From the NCBI GenBank assembly GCA_041742255.1, contig JBGSIZ010000292.1, positions 1 through 15,799 on the forward strand: DNA of 15,799 bases, in the 5' to 3' direction. The position numbers and the translations under genes are program-made. This document shows, one piece after another, positions 1 through 5,966 of the stretch. The notes below the pieces were generated by a model. That model searched no databases. It saw only the letters and a list, made by a program, of their open reading frames with translations, and was not told the origin of the DNA. The DNA comes from JBGSIZ01 sp041742255 (GTDB lineage Bacteria; Pseudomonadota; Alphaproteobacteria; Rhodobacterales; Rhodobacteraceae). The stretch's first letter is position 1. Each line of letters opens with the position of its first letter.

Positions 1-180
1 CGCGGGGCCGCCGGGCGGCTGCGGGGCAATCTGCACGGTAATCCGGCGGTCGGTGCCCGGTTGCGGGACACCAATGCGGCGGAACGTAAAATCCTGCTGC
101 AATCGATGGCTTTCGGCCATGGCAACGCCTGGCAGCGCACACAGCACCGCCACGAACAGCACGGGGATAACGATAGTCAT
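1..180 (-). CDS. Secreted protein, N-terminal 60 residues only (possible lytic transglycosylase)
   Basis: This reading frame starts at the ATG complementary to 178-180 and stays open to the left edge, so only the first 60 residues are seen. They begin with a clear Sec signal peptide: a hydrophobic stretch at residues 3-20 ending in AMA, with predicted cleavage before ESH at about residue 22. The mature start carries the segment FTFRRIGVPQPG followed by RRITVQI and a proline-rich stretch. From memory, similar N-termini occur in secreted lytic-transglycosylase-domain proteins of Rhodobacteraceae, and a peptidoglycan-cutting enzyme would fit beside an envelope-spanning pilus. The catalytic domain is outside the window, so this function is a weak inference. 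A purine-rich stretch upstream (AGAGGCGAG on the minus strand) could be the ribosome site. The gene is divergent from the pilin genes. Its existence is fairly certain; its function is not. Confidence 0.6.
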   Translation of the reverse strand, partial: MTIVIPVLFVAVLCALPGVAMAESHRLQQDFTFRRIGVPQPGTDRRITVQIAPQPPGGPA

Positions 181-532
181 GAAGCCTGCTCGCCTCTTTA
201 TTCTTGGCATCCTTATCGCAAAGGAATGGGCGCAAAGCTACCAAAACGGAAACGATCGCCACGATTTGGCTAAAACTCGCAGCAATTTCGCAACGACAAA
301 CCGAGTGATTAAAACAATTTCAACATTTTATATCTAGTAACATCAATGCTTTAACAGATAAATTCGGAAAAAAAGCAGAAGGTCCAAAATTGTACGAAAC
401 GTGTCCCAATCCCGCCCCAATCTGGGGGCCATATAGGCACATCCAAGCCGGGGCACTTCTTCGGAGAGGCTGAAGGGCCAAACCAACCGGCGGCGATAGT
501 AACAAATCATATACCCCTGAGGAGGGACCAAA
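181..532. promoter_or_regulatory. Divergent intergenic region upstream of the first pilin gene
   Basis: These 352 bases separate the minus-strand secreted-protein gene from flp1, and I see no convincing gene in them. The stretch from about 285 to 385 is clearly more AT-rich than its surroundings, as expected of a promoter region. It contains TTAA at 309-312, then seven bases, then TCAA at 320-323, one mismatch from the CtrA motif TTAA-N7-TTAA. A small stem-loop (CCCCA 415-419 with TGGGG 423-427) lies in the putative leader. No good sigma-70 -35/-10 pair could be fixed by eye. Confidence 0.5.
519..526 (+). promoter_or_regulatory. Strong ribosome binding site of flp1
   Basis: GAGGAGGG lies 6 bases before the flp1 ATG. 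It is the best Shine-Dalgarno match in the locus, consistent with high-level synthesis of a major structural pilin. Confidence 0.75.
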
Positions 533-718
533 ATGCTGAACTTCATCAAAAACTTCCGCGCCGACGAAGACGGTGCTGTGACCGTTGACTGGGTCGTGCT
601 GACCGCCGCCATCGTGGGCCTGGGCATTGCCGTTCTGACCTCGGTCGGCACCGGCACCAAGAACCTGTCGAACAAGATCTCGTCCTCGCTGTCCGCGCAG
701 ACGATTGCCACCTACTGA
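533..718 (+). CDS. flp: Flp/Fap-type type IVb pilin, first copy
   Basis: This encodes a 61-residue prepilin of the Flp family, the structural subunit of the Tad pilus. It has a charged 14-residue leader ending in DEDG, the predicted TadV cleavage site after Gly14, and a mature N-terminus AVTVDWVVLTAAIVGLG that forms the hydrophobic assembly helix. Classical Flp pilins have Glu-Tyr at mature positions 5-6; here Asp19-Trp20 of the precursor occupy them. The mature protein is 47 residues and ends in Thr-Tyr. It starts at an ATG with a strong upstream ribosome site. A perfect terminator hairpin begins 21 bases after the stop, so it is probably made mostly as its own short, abundant transcript. 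A second pilin of identical length follows at 928. The family call is secure; which copy is the main pilin is unknown. Confidence 0.95.
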   Translation: MLNFIKNFRADEDGAVTVDWVVLTAAIVGLGIAVLTSVGTGTKNLSNKISSSLSAQTIATY

Positions 719-739
719 TCCTTGGTTGCAAAACCGCAC

Positions 740-769
740 AAAGGACCGCGCCCCGGCGCGGTCCTTTTT
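740..769 (+). terminator. Rho-independent terminator after flp1
   Basis: AAAGGACCGCGCC (740-752) is perfectly complementary to GGCGCGGTCCTTT (755-767), giving a 13-bp inverted repeat with a realistic 4-nt or larger loop. The stem runs into TTTTT (765-769) and then GTTT. It is the strongest terminator in the window and separates flp1 from flp2. Confidence 0.92.
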
Positions 770-882
770 GTTTGGGCCAAGTGGTCTGCAACCCCGGTGT
801 CGGGTTCATCAAAACTGCATCCACATCAACACGATACACGCAATTTTACCATGGTTTTGCCCAACTTTTGGACACAATTATC

Positions 883-896
883 GGTGACAAATCACC
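883..896. promoter_or_regulatory. Short inverted repeat upstream of flp2
   Basis: GGTGA (883-887) and TCACC (892-896) form an inverted repeat with a CAAA spacer, 31 bases before the flp2 start. The arms share the GGTGA/TCACC core with repeats upstream of cpaC. It is a candidate operator; the arms are short and may be chance. Confidence 0.25.
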
Positions 897-927
897 CAAA
901 TATCGCAATCAACACAGGAGATACGAC

Positions 928-1113
928 ATGCGCACTTTCCTTACCCGTTTCCGCCGCGACGACGACGGCGCCGTCACCGTGGACTGGGTCGTTCTGACCG
1001 CCGCCATCGTGGGCCTTGGCGTGGCCGTCATCGGCGTCGTCAGCCAGGGCGCACTTGACCAATCCACCGGGCTTGGCGCGCACCTGAGCAGCCAGACGGT
1101 GCAAACCTACTAA
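928..1113 (+). CDS. flp: Flp/Fap-type type IVb pilin, second copy
   Basis: This is a second 61-residue Flp prepilin with the same architecture as the first: a 14-residue leader ending in DDDG, cleavage predicted after Gly14, and a mature N-terminal core DGAVTVDWVVLTAAIVGLG identical to the first copy. The C-terminal half differs (SQGALDQSTGLGAH), but both proteins end SQT or AQT followed by a Thr-Tyr terminus. The ATG at 928 is chosen because CAGGAG lies 7 bases upstream and it gives the same length as flp1; the frame is open further upstream but without pilin-like sequence. Asp-Trp again replaces the usual Glu-Tyr at mature positions 5-6. No T-run terminator follows, so it is probably cotranscribed with cpaB. 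It may be an alternative or minor subunit; that role is inferred. Confidence 0.94.
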   Translation: MRTFLTRFRRDDDGAVTVDWVVLTAAIVGLGVAVIGVVSQGALDQSTGLGAHLSSQTVQTY

Positions 1114-1121
1114 AACTTTGC

Positions 1122-1142
1122 GGAATTCGACGGCTGAATTCC
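1122..1142 (+). other. Stem-loop after flp2
   Basis: GGAATTC (1122-1128) and GAATTCC (1136-1142) form a 7-bp stem with a 7-nt loop, 8 bases after the flp2 stop. No T-run follows, so it looks more like an mRNA 3'-end stabiliser or partial attenuator between pilin and cpaB than a true terminator. Confidence 0.4.
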
Positions 1143-1194
1143 ATTGTGTGAACACTGAGCATTCATTGTTTCGCCGTATTCAACCGTCACACAA

Positions 1195-1230
1195 GCATCA
1201 GAACGATGCGTAGCCGGGACATACCCGGTT
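1195..1230 (+). other. Two small stem-loops in the cpaB leader
   Basis: GCATC (1195-1199) pairs with GATGC (1205-1209), and AGCCGGG (1212-1218) pairs with CCCGGTT (1224-1230, one G-T pair). Each has a 5-nt loop. The second ends about 9 bases before the cpaB ribosome site (AGAGGA, about 1240-1245), so it could modulate translation or reduce readthrough from flp2. Individually weak. Confidence 0.35.
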
Positions 1231-1251
1231 GTAACCAAAGAGGAAAAGAGC

Positions 1252-2115
1252 ATGCGTGCGGTATTCGGACTCGTCCTTGTGTTCGGCCTCGGCCTCGCCG
1301 GGTTTGCGGTCTATATGGTCAAACAGAACTTTGACCAGAAACAGATCGCGCTGGACCAACAACTGGAACTCGCGGCACAATCGGTGCCGACGGTCGAGGT
1401 GGTCGCGCTCAAACGGGCGATTGCCTATGGCGAACCGCTGACCGTCGATGACATCCAGCTGATCCGCTACGCCGAACCCTTCCTGCCCGAAGGTGCGTTC
1501 CGCACTCAGGAAGAATTGTTCCCGCAAGGCGTCGAGGTGGTCCGCGTCGTGCTGCGGCCGATGGAAATCAACGAACCCGTTCTTGCAATCAAGGTGTCGG
1601 GCCCCGGCGAAGATGCGGGGATCACCTCTCGGCTCGGGCCGGGGATGCGGGCCTTTGCAATCCGCGTGGACGTGGCATCCGGCGTGTCCGGGTTCCTGCG
1701 GCCAGGCGACCGGGTCGATGTCTACTGGACCGGCCTTGGCGGCGGCAACGCCAGCATCGGCACGGCCCAAGAGGTCACCAAACTGATCGAAACCGGCGTG
1801 CGCATCGTGGCCGTGGACCAAAGCGCGGATGACAGCCAAAGTGCGGCAACCGTGGCACGCACCGTGACCGTCGAAATCACGCCGCAACAGGTGGCCGCCC
1901 TCGCTCAGGCACAATCAACCGGGGTTCTGTCCTTGTCGCTGGTTGGCAACAACGATGACATCGTCGCCGAGGCGATCGAGGTCAATCAGGCAAGCCTCCT
2001 TGGGTTGGCAGCCCCCACACCGCAGGCAGCACCGGAAAAGGCACCGGAAATCTGTTCGATCCGGACCCGCCGCGGGGCCGAAGTGGTGGAAATGGAAATC
2101 CCCTGCACCAACTGA
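1252..2115 (+). CDS. cpaB: Tad pilus assembly protein CpaB/RcpC
   Basis: This encodes a 287-residue periplasmic component of the Tad secretion channel, working with the CpaC secretin at the outer membrane. Residues 1-22 are a membrane anchor or signal segment. An SAF-type domain follows at about 48-115 (VVALKRAIAYGEPLTVDDI, then the LRPMEINEPVLAIKV segment), then the RcpC/CpaB domain at about 125-245, with GPGMRAFAIRVD and FLRPGDRVDVYWTG. The C-terminal tail holds two cysteines (268 and 285) that could form a disulfide in the periplasm. Length is normal for the family. The ATG at 1252 is preceded by an AGAGGAAAAGAG purine run. It lies downstream of flp2 without a clear terminator and is followed by a strong terminator, suggesting a flp2-cpaB unit. 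The family call is confident. Confidence 0.93.
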   Translation: MRAVFGLVLVFGLGLAGFAVYMVKQNFDQKQIALDQQLELAAQSVPTVEVVALKRAIAYGEPLTVDDIQLIRYAEPFLPEGAFRTQEELFPQGVEVVRVVLRPMEINEPVLAIKVSGPGEDAGITSRLGPGMRAFAIRVDVASGVSGFLRPGDRVDVYWTGLGGGNASIGTAQEVTKLIETGVRIVAVDQSADDSQSAATVARTVTVEITPQQVAALAQAQSTGVLSLSLVGNNDDIVAEAIEVNQASLLGLAAPTPQAAPEKAPEICSIRTRRGAEVVEMEIPCTN

Positions 2116-2133
2116 CGTGCTGAATTATTCCTC

Positions 2134-2170
2134 AAAAGGCGCGCCATCATCGGTCGCGCCTTTTGTCATT
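2134..2170 (+). terminator. Rho-independent terminator after cpaB
   Basis: AAAAGGCGCG (2134-2143) is perfectly complementary to CGCGCCTTTT (2155-2164), with an 11-nt loop, followed by GTCATTTTT. It starts 19 bases after the cpaB stop. It separates cpaB from cpaC, genes usually thought to act in one operon. Confidence 0.85.
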
Positions 2171-2322
2171 TTTGCAACAGTCACCCCCGGTGTTGCGGGT
2201 TATCCACGTCAGAGTCACCGGGCAATGCATTGATTCTTGATTAAAATGGGCAATCGCGCCATGGTGACTCCAACGACGGGAAAAATATCCTGCATTGAGG
2301 CGTGATCGGAGAGGCAGGTCAC
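2171..2322 (+). promoter_or_regulatory. Probable promoter/operator region of cpaC
   Basis: This lies between the cpaB terminator and cpaC, so a separate promoter is expected. A TAAAAT box at 2242-2247 is a candidate -10 element, but no good -35 sits 16-18 bases upstream. AGTCACC occurs at 2179-2185 and 2213-2219, and its reverse complement GGTGACT at 2263-2269. The last two form an 8-bp inverted repeat (GAGTCACC 2212-2219, GGTGACTC 2263-2270) flanking the TAAAAT box. A regulator site is a reasonable guess, unproven. Confidence 0.35.
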
Positions 2323-3762
2323 ATGAAATATGACAGATTTATCAAGGCAGCGCTGGCTGGCCTGACGTTGGCATTCACATCGGTGACGTTGACGGCACTT
2401 CCTGCCAACGTGGCCGCAGAAACGCTGTCGGTCATGCGCGGGGCACCGTCCGAGGCGCTCAACGTGCCGATGAACCGGGCGGTCGTGGTCGAAAGCGATG
2501 TGCCCTTCACTCAAATCAGCATCGCCAACCCCACCATCGCGGATATCGATTCGCTGTCGGACCGCACGATCTATGTGCTGGGCAAGGAACCGGGGCGCAC
2601 CACGCTCACGCTTCTGGGCGAAGACGGGCGGCTGATCACCAACGTCGAAATTCAGGTCACCCCCGACATCGCGGAATTCAAGGAACGTCTTGGGCAGATC
2701 CTGCCCGGCGAACCGATCGAAGTGCGCACCGCCAATGACGGCATCGTCCTGTCGGGCACCGTGTCCTCCATCGCGCGGCTGGACCGGGCCATGGAACTGG
2801 CTCAACGCTATGCGCCAGACCGGGTCTCTAACCTGATGAGCGTGGGCGGCACCCAGCAGGTCATGCTCAAGGTGCGCTTTGCAGAAATGCAGCGGTCCGT
2901 GTCCAAATCCCTGTCCTCCTCGGTGGCGCTTGGCGGCGATGTCTTGGGCGGCGATCTGGGGATTTCGGGGGGCACCAACTCGGCCGTGACCTCCTCCGGC
3001 ATCACCAACACGCTCAACGGCAATGCGCCGGCGGGCAACGACAACAACGGCGCGATCCTGTTCGGGTTCAACGCGGGCGGGCTTGAGGTCGGCATCCTTC
3101 TGGAAGCCCTCGAAGCGCGCGGCGTCGTGCGCACACTGGCGGAACCCAACCTCGTGGCCTTGTCGGGCCAAGAGGCGCGGTTCCTCGCGGGCGGCGAATA
3201 TCCCGTGCCCGTCAGCCAGGACAACGGCACAATCACCATTCAATACAAACCCTTCGGTGTAGAGTTGAACTTTACCCCGCGGGTTGTGGACGGCGATATC
3301 ATCAACCTCGAACTCGAGGCATCGGTGTCCTCCATCGACAGCACGAATGGCTTTAGCCAGGGCGGGTTCACGGTCGATGCCTTCCGCAAACGGGAAACGT
3401 CGACCACCGTCGAAATGCGGGACGGGGAAAGCTTCGCCATCGCGGGGCTGTTGTCCGACGACTTCACCGACCTGACCGGTCAGGTGCCGTGGCTGGGGGA
3501 CATCCCGGTTCTGGGGGCGCTGTTCCGGTCCGCCGAATATTCGCGCAATCAAACCGAACTCGTCATCATCGTGACGCCGCATCTCGTGACCCCCACCCGG
3601 GGCGAGGCGCTGGCCCTCCCCACCGACCGGGTCCGGCCACCAACCGAACGGGATCTGTTCCTGTTCGGACGGGTCGCGGGATCGAACGCGCCCACCACCG
3701 GCGGCGCAGGAGAGGTTGCACGTCAGGACTTCTCGGGGTCATATGGATACGTTCTGGACTGA
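2323..3762 (+). CDS. cpaC: Tad pilus outer-membrane secretin CpaC/RcpA
   Basis: This encodes a 479-residue secretin forming the outer-membrane gate for the Flp pilus. A signal peptide covers about residues 1-33 (cleavage near NVAA). The pilus N-terminal domain follows at about 33-115 (NRAVVVESDVPFTQISIANP, then GRTTLTLLGEDG), a BON-like segment at about 112-165, and the secretin domain from about 185 to 425. The secretin signature VPWLGDIPVLGALFRS is at 388-403. A tail rich in Thr, Arg and Gly ends GSYGYVLD. The ATG at 2323 is chosen over a GTG at 2302 because GGAGAG at 2308-2313 is well spaced for it and a proper signal peptide then begins at residue 1. A terminator precedes the gene and the OmpA-type lipoprotein gene follows 36 bases later. 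Confidence 0.95.
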   Translation: MKYDRFIKAALAGLTLAFTSVTLTALPANVAAETLSVMRGAPSEALNVPMNRAVVVESDVPFTQISIANPTIADIDSLSDRTIYVLGKEPGRTTLTLLGEDGRLITNVEIQVTPDIAEFKERLGQILPGEPIEVRTANDGIVLSGTVSSIARLDRAMELAQRYAPDRVSNLMSVGGTQQVMLKVRFAEMQRSVSKSLSSSVALGGDVLGGDLGISGGTNSAVTSSGITNTLNGNAPAGNDNNGAILFGFNAGGLEVGILLEALEARGVVRTLAEPNLVALSGQEARFLAGGEYPVPVSQDNGTITIQYKPFGVELNFTPRVVDGDIINLELEASVSSIDSTNGFSQGGFTVDAFRKRETSTTVEMRDGESFAIAGLLSDDFTDLTGQVPWLGDIPVLGALFRSAEYSRNQTELVIIVTPHLVTPTRGEALALPTDRVRPPTERDLFLFGRVAGSNAPTTGGAGEVARQDFSGSYGYVLD

Positions 3763-3798
3763 TACGTCCGGACAATGGGGCAAACAGGGACACCAGAC

Positions 3799-4470
3799 AT
3801 GAAACGAACCATCGCATCACTGGTGACCCTCGCGGTCGTGGCGGCCTGCGCGCAAACGGCGGGCGACCAAGGCGGCCCATGGGCGTCCTTTGACCGCGAG
3901 GCCGGGGCCAGCATCGACAGCGGGACATTCGGCAACGCCACCATGAACAACACCCTGATCCAAACGGGTCAGGCGAATTACGCGATTAACCTCAACAGCC
4001 GCTTTTCGGCCGAGGTGCAGACAACCATCAACTTTGCCTTCAATTCGGCCGCTCTGGACGAAACGGCGCGCGCCACGCTCCGGCAACAGGCGACCTTTAT
4101 CAAACAATTCCCCGAAGTCCGTTTCAAGGTGTTCGGCCACACCGATCTGGTCGGATCGAACGCCTATAACCGGCGGCTTGGGCAACGGCGGGCCGACGCA
4201 GCCGTGCTGTATCTCATCAGCCAGGGCATCAGCCGCTCCCGGCTGGAGGCCGTCGTGTCGTTCGGCGAAACCCAGCCCCTGATCGCCAGCCAGTCACAGG
4301 AACGGGCGAACCGGCGAACCGTGACCGAGGTGTCGGGCTTTGTGCAGAACCATCCTATGGTTCTCAACGGCAAATATGCCGAGATTATCTTCCGCGAATA
4401 CGTCAACAGCGCAGTGCCCCCCACCACGCTCGGCGGCATCAGCGGCAGCGAGCTGTCCACCGCCAACTGA
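3799..4470 (+). CDS. OmpA-family lipoprotein of the Tad locus
   Basis: This encodes a 223-residue predicted lipoprotein. The signal peptide ends in a lipobox VAAC with the acylated cysteine at residue 17, and the next residue is Ala rather than Asp, so outer-membrane sorting is expected. Residues about 70-185 are an OmpA C-terminal-type peptidoglycan-binding domain: INFAFNSAALD, then FGHTDLVGSNAYNRRLGQRRA and later QERANRRT. It sits between the secretin and cpaE, where other alphaproteobacteria carry the lipoprotein CpaD. It may anchor the secretin complex to peptidoglycan; that role is inferred. The ATG at 3799 is preferred to one eight codons upstream because AGGGA lies 8 bases before it and the lipoprotein signal begins there. 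The C-terminal tail of about 45 residues is not recognised. Confidence 0.9.
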   Translation: MKRTIASLVTLAVVAACAQTAGDQGGPWASFDREAGASIDSGTFGNATMNNTLIQTGQANYAINLNSRFSAEVQTTINFAFNSAALDETARATLRQQATFIKQFPEVRFKVFGHTDLVGSNAYNRRLGQRRADAAVLYLISQGISRSRLEAVVSFGETQPLIASQSQERANRRTVTEVSGFVQNHPMVLNGKYAEIIFREYVNSAVPPTTLGGISGSELSTAN

Positions 4471-4492
4471 CGCTTTCGCTAAAACCTTATGC

Positions 4493-4526
4493 AAACGGGC
4501 GTCAACACTGGCGCCCGTTTTCGTTT
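4493..4526 (+). terminator. Probable rho-independent terminator after the OmpA-type lipoprotein gene
   Basis: AAACGGGCG (4493-4501) pairs with CGCCCGTTT (4512-4520), extendable inward by T-G and C-G pairs, then TCGTTT. It starts 22 bases after the stop. The T-run is interrupted, so it may be leaky. Confidence 0.7.
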
Positions 4527-4703
4527 ATCGTCGCTCAATTCCGCACAATTACAGTCTTTTGGCCCCATTCTGGTCACGTTTCCCCCCGATGTTGACGCCT
4601 GAGGCAACCCCGTCCCCGGACTGATTCCGGGAAGGGTCGGGCATTCAGGCAGGCAAAAATCAACGCCCCTGCGGTGCCAACATTTGGTGAAGGACGTTTG
4701 GCA
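4527..4703 (+). promoter_or_regulatory. Leader/promoter region of cpaE
   Basis: This gap follows the terminator and should hold the promoter for the cpaE-to-tadV run. A TTGACG box at 4592-4597 matches an alphaproteobacterial -35 element, but no matching -10 is seen at normal spacing. CCCGGA (4615-4620) and TCCGGG (4626-4631) form a 6-bp stem-loop in the leader. AAGGA at 4690-4694 is the likely cpaE ribosome site, 9 bases before the ATG. Confidence 0.35.
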
Positions 4704-5957
4704 ATGAGTAGCACCGCCGTATTGCAGCCGCAGCCGCAGCCCATCGTGGCCTGCACGGTCAGCCGCGATGTGCAGAATTTTGATCTGCTGATTGAAGACA
4801 TGGAAACCGCACTCGGCGAACGCTGGGGCGACCTTGGCTTTGACGATGCGGTTGCGTTTCTGGAACAACCAGACGCGGACCCGCTGGAATTCATCGCCAT
4901 TGCACTGGATGCGCAGGACGAAACCGATCTGGGCGCAGTGTTGCGCGTCATCGGCGCGGCCAAGGCCCGTCAGGTCAAGGTCATCCTGATCACCGAGGAT
5001 GTCAGCCCGGCATCGCTCCACCTTCTGTTGCGCGAAGGCGGGGATGAATTCATCCCCTACCCCCTGCCAGAGGGCGAATTGGCGCAGGCCATCGAACGTG
5101 TACTGGCCCCGCCGGAACAAATCCCGGTGGCCCCCGAACTGCAAAACAAACTCAAGGCCACAGATGACCGCTCCGGCGTCGTGATTCCGGTGCAGGGCAT
5201 GGCGGGCGGCACCGGCAACACCACCTTTGCGGTCAATCTCGCGTGGGAACTGGCCAATATCGACAAGGCCAATCCGCCCCGCGTTGTCCTTCTGGACCTC
5301 GATCTGCAATTCGGCAGCACGTCCACCTTCCTTGACCTGCCCCGGCGCGAGTCGGTGCTTGAAATGCTGTCGGACACCGAAGCGATGGACAGCGATGTGT
5401 TCATGCAGGCGCTGTTGTCCTACGAACAGAAGATCCACGTCTTGACCGCCCCCACCGATATGGTCCCGCTGGATATCGTCGGCCCCGCCGACATTCAGCG
5501 CATCATCGAGGTGGCGCGGACAAACTTCGACTACGTCATCATCGACATGCCCACCACCATGGTGGAATGGTCGCAAACCGTGCTGGAGGCCGCGCATGTC
5601 TACTTTGCGCTCCTCGAACTCGATATGCGGTCGGCGCAAAACACGCTCCGCATCAAACGGGCGCTTCAGTCCGAGGATTTGCCGTTCAACAAACTGCGGT
5701 TCATCCTCAACCGCGCGCCGGGCTTTACCGATCTGAACGGCAAAAGCCGGGTCAAACGGCTGGCGGAATCGCTTGGTATCGCGATCGAGGTGCAGTTGCC
5801 CGACGGCGGCAAACCAGTGGCACAGGCGGGCGACCACGGCACGCCCCTTGGCGTCGCCGTGCCCAAGAACGCGCTGCGCAAGGAAATCGCCAAGCTGGCG
5901 AAATCCATCCACGACGTGAACGTGTCCGAGGCCAAATCCGCCAAGAACGCCCGATAG
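4704..5957 (+). CDS. cpaE: Tad pilus localisation ATPase-like protein CpaE/TadZ
   Basis: This encodes a 417-residue member of the MinD/ParA-like CpaE/TadZ family, which places the Tad machine in the cell, often at a pole. Residues about 13-130 form a receiver-like N-terminal domain without obvious phosphorylation chemistry. The ParA-like domain follows. Its P-loop is GMAGGTGNTT (165-174), lacking both the N-terminal signature lysine (Ala167) and the Walker lysine (Asn172). The LLDLDLQFG segment (Asp198, Asp200) and YVIIDMP (Asp281) correspond to switch and Walker B regions. TadZ proteins elsewhere also deviate in the P-loop. The ATG at 4704 is chosen over a GTG at 4674 because AAGGA lies 9 bases before it. 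It ends 9 bases before cpaF and probably heads the operon running to tadV. Confidence 0.93.
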   Translation: MSSTAVLQPQPQPIVACTVSRDVQNFDLLIEDMETALGERWGDLGFDDAVAFLEQPDADPLEFIAIALDAQDETDLGAVLRVIGAAKARQVKVILITEDVSPASLHLLLREGGDEFIPYPLPEGELAQAIERVLAPPEQIPVAPELQNKLKATDDRSGVVIPVQGMAGGTGNTTFAVNLAWELANIDKANPPRVVLLDLDLQFGSTSTFLDLPRRESVLEMLSDTEAMDSDVFMQALLSYEQKIHVLTAPTDMVPLDIVGPADIQRIIEVARTNFDYVIIDMPTTMVEWSQTVLEAAHVYFALLELDMRSAQNTLRIKRALQSEDLPFNKLRFILNRAPGFTDLNGKSRVKRLAESLGIAIEVQLPDGGKPVAQAGDHGTPLGVAVPKNALRKEIAKLAKSIHDVNVSEAKSAKNAR

Positions 5958-5966
5958 GAGAAACCC

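Noticed and set aside
772..927. 52-codon upstream extension of flp2
   Set aside because: It would make a pilin leader far too long for the family; CAGGAG directly before 928 marks the real start.
2302..2322. GTG-initiated start of cpaC seven codons upstream
   Set aside because: It would place extra residues before the signal peptide and put GGAGAG inside the coding sequence; the ATG at 2323 is better spaced.
2215..3582. Long minus-strand open frame opposite cpaC
   Set aside because: Composition is rich in His, Gly, Arg and Gln with no domain, and it lies opposite a clear secretin gene; it is a GC-driven shadow.
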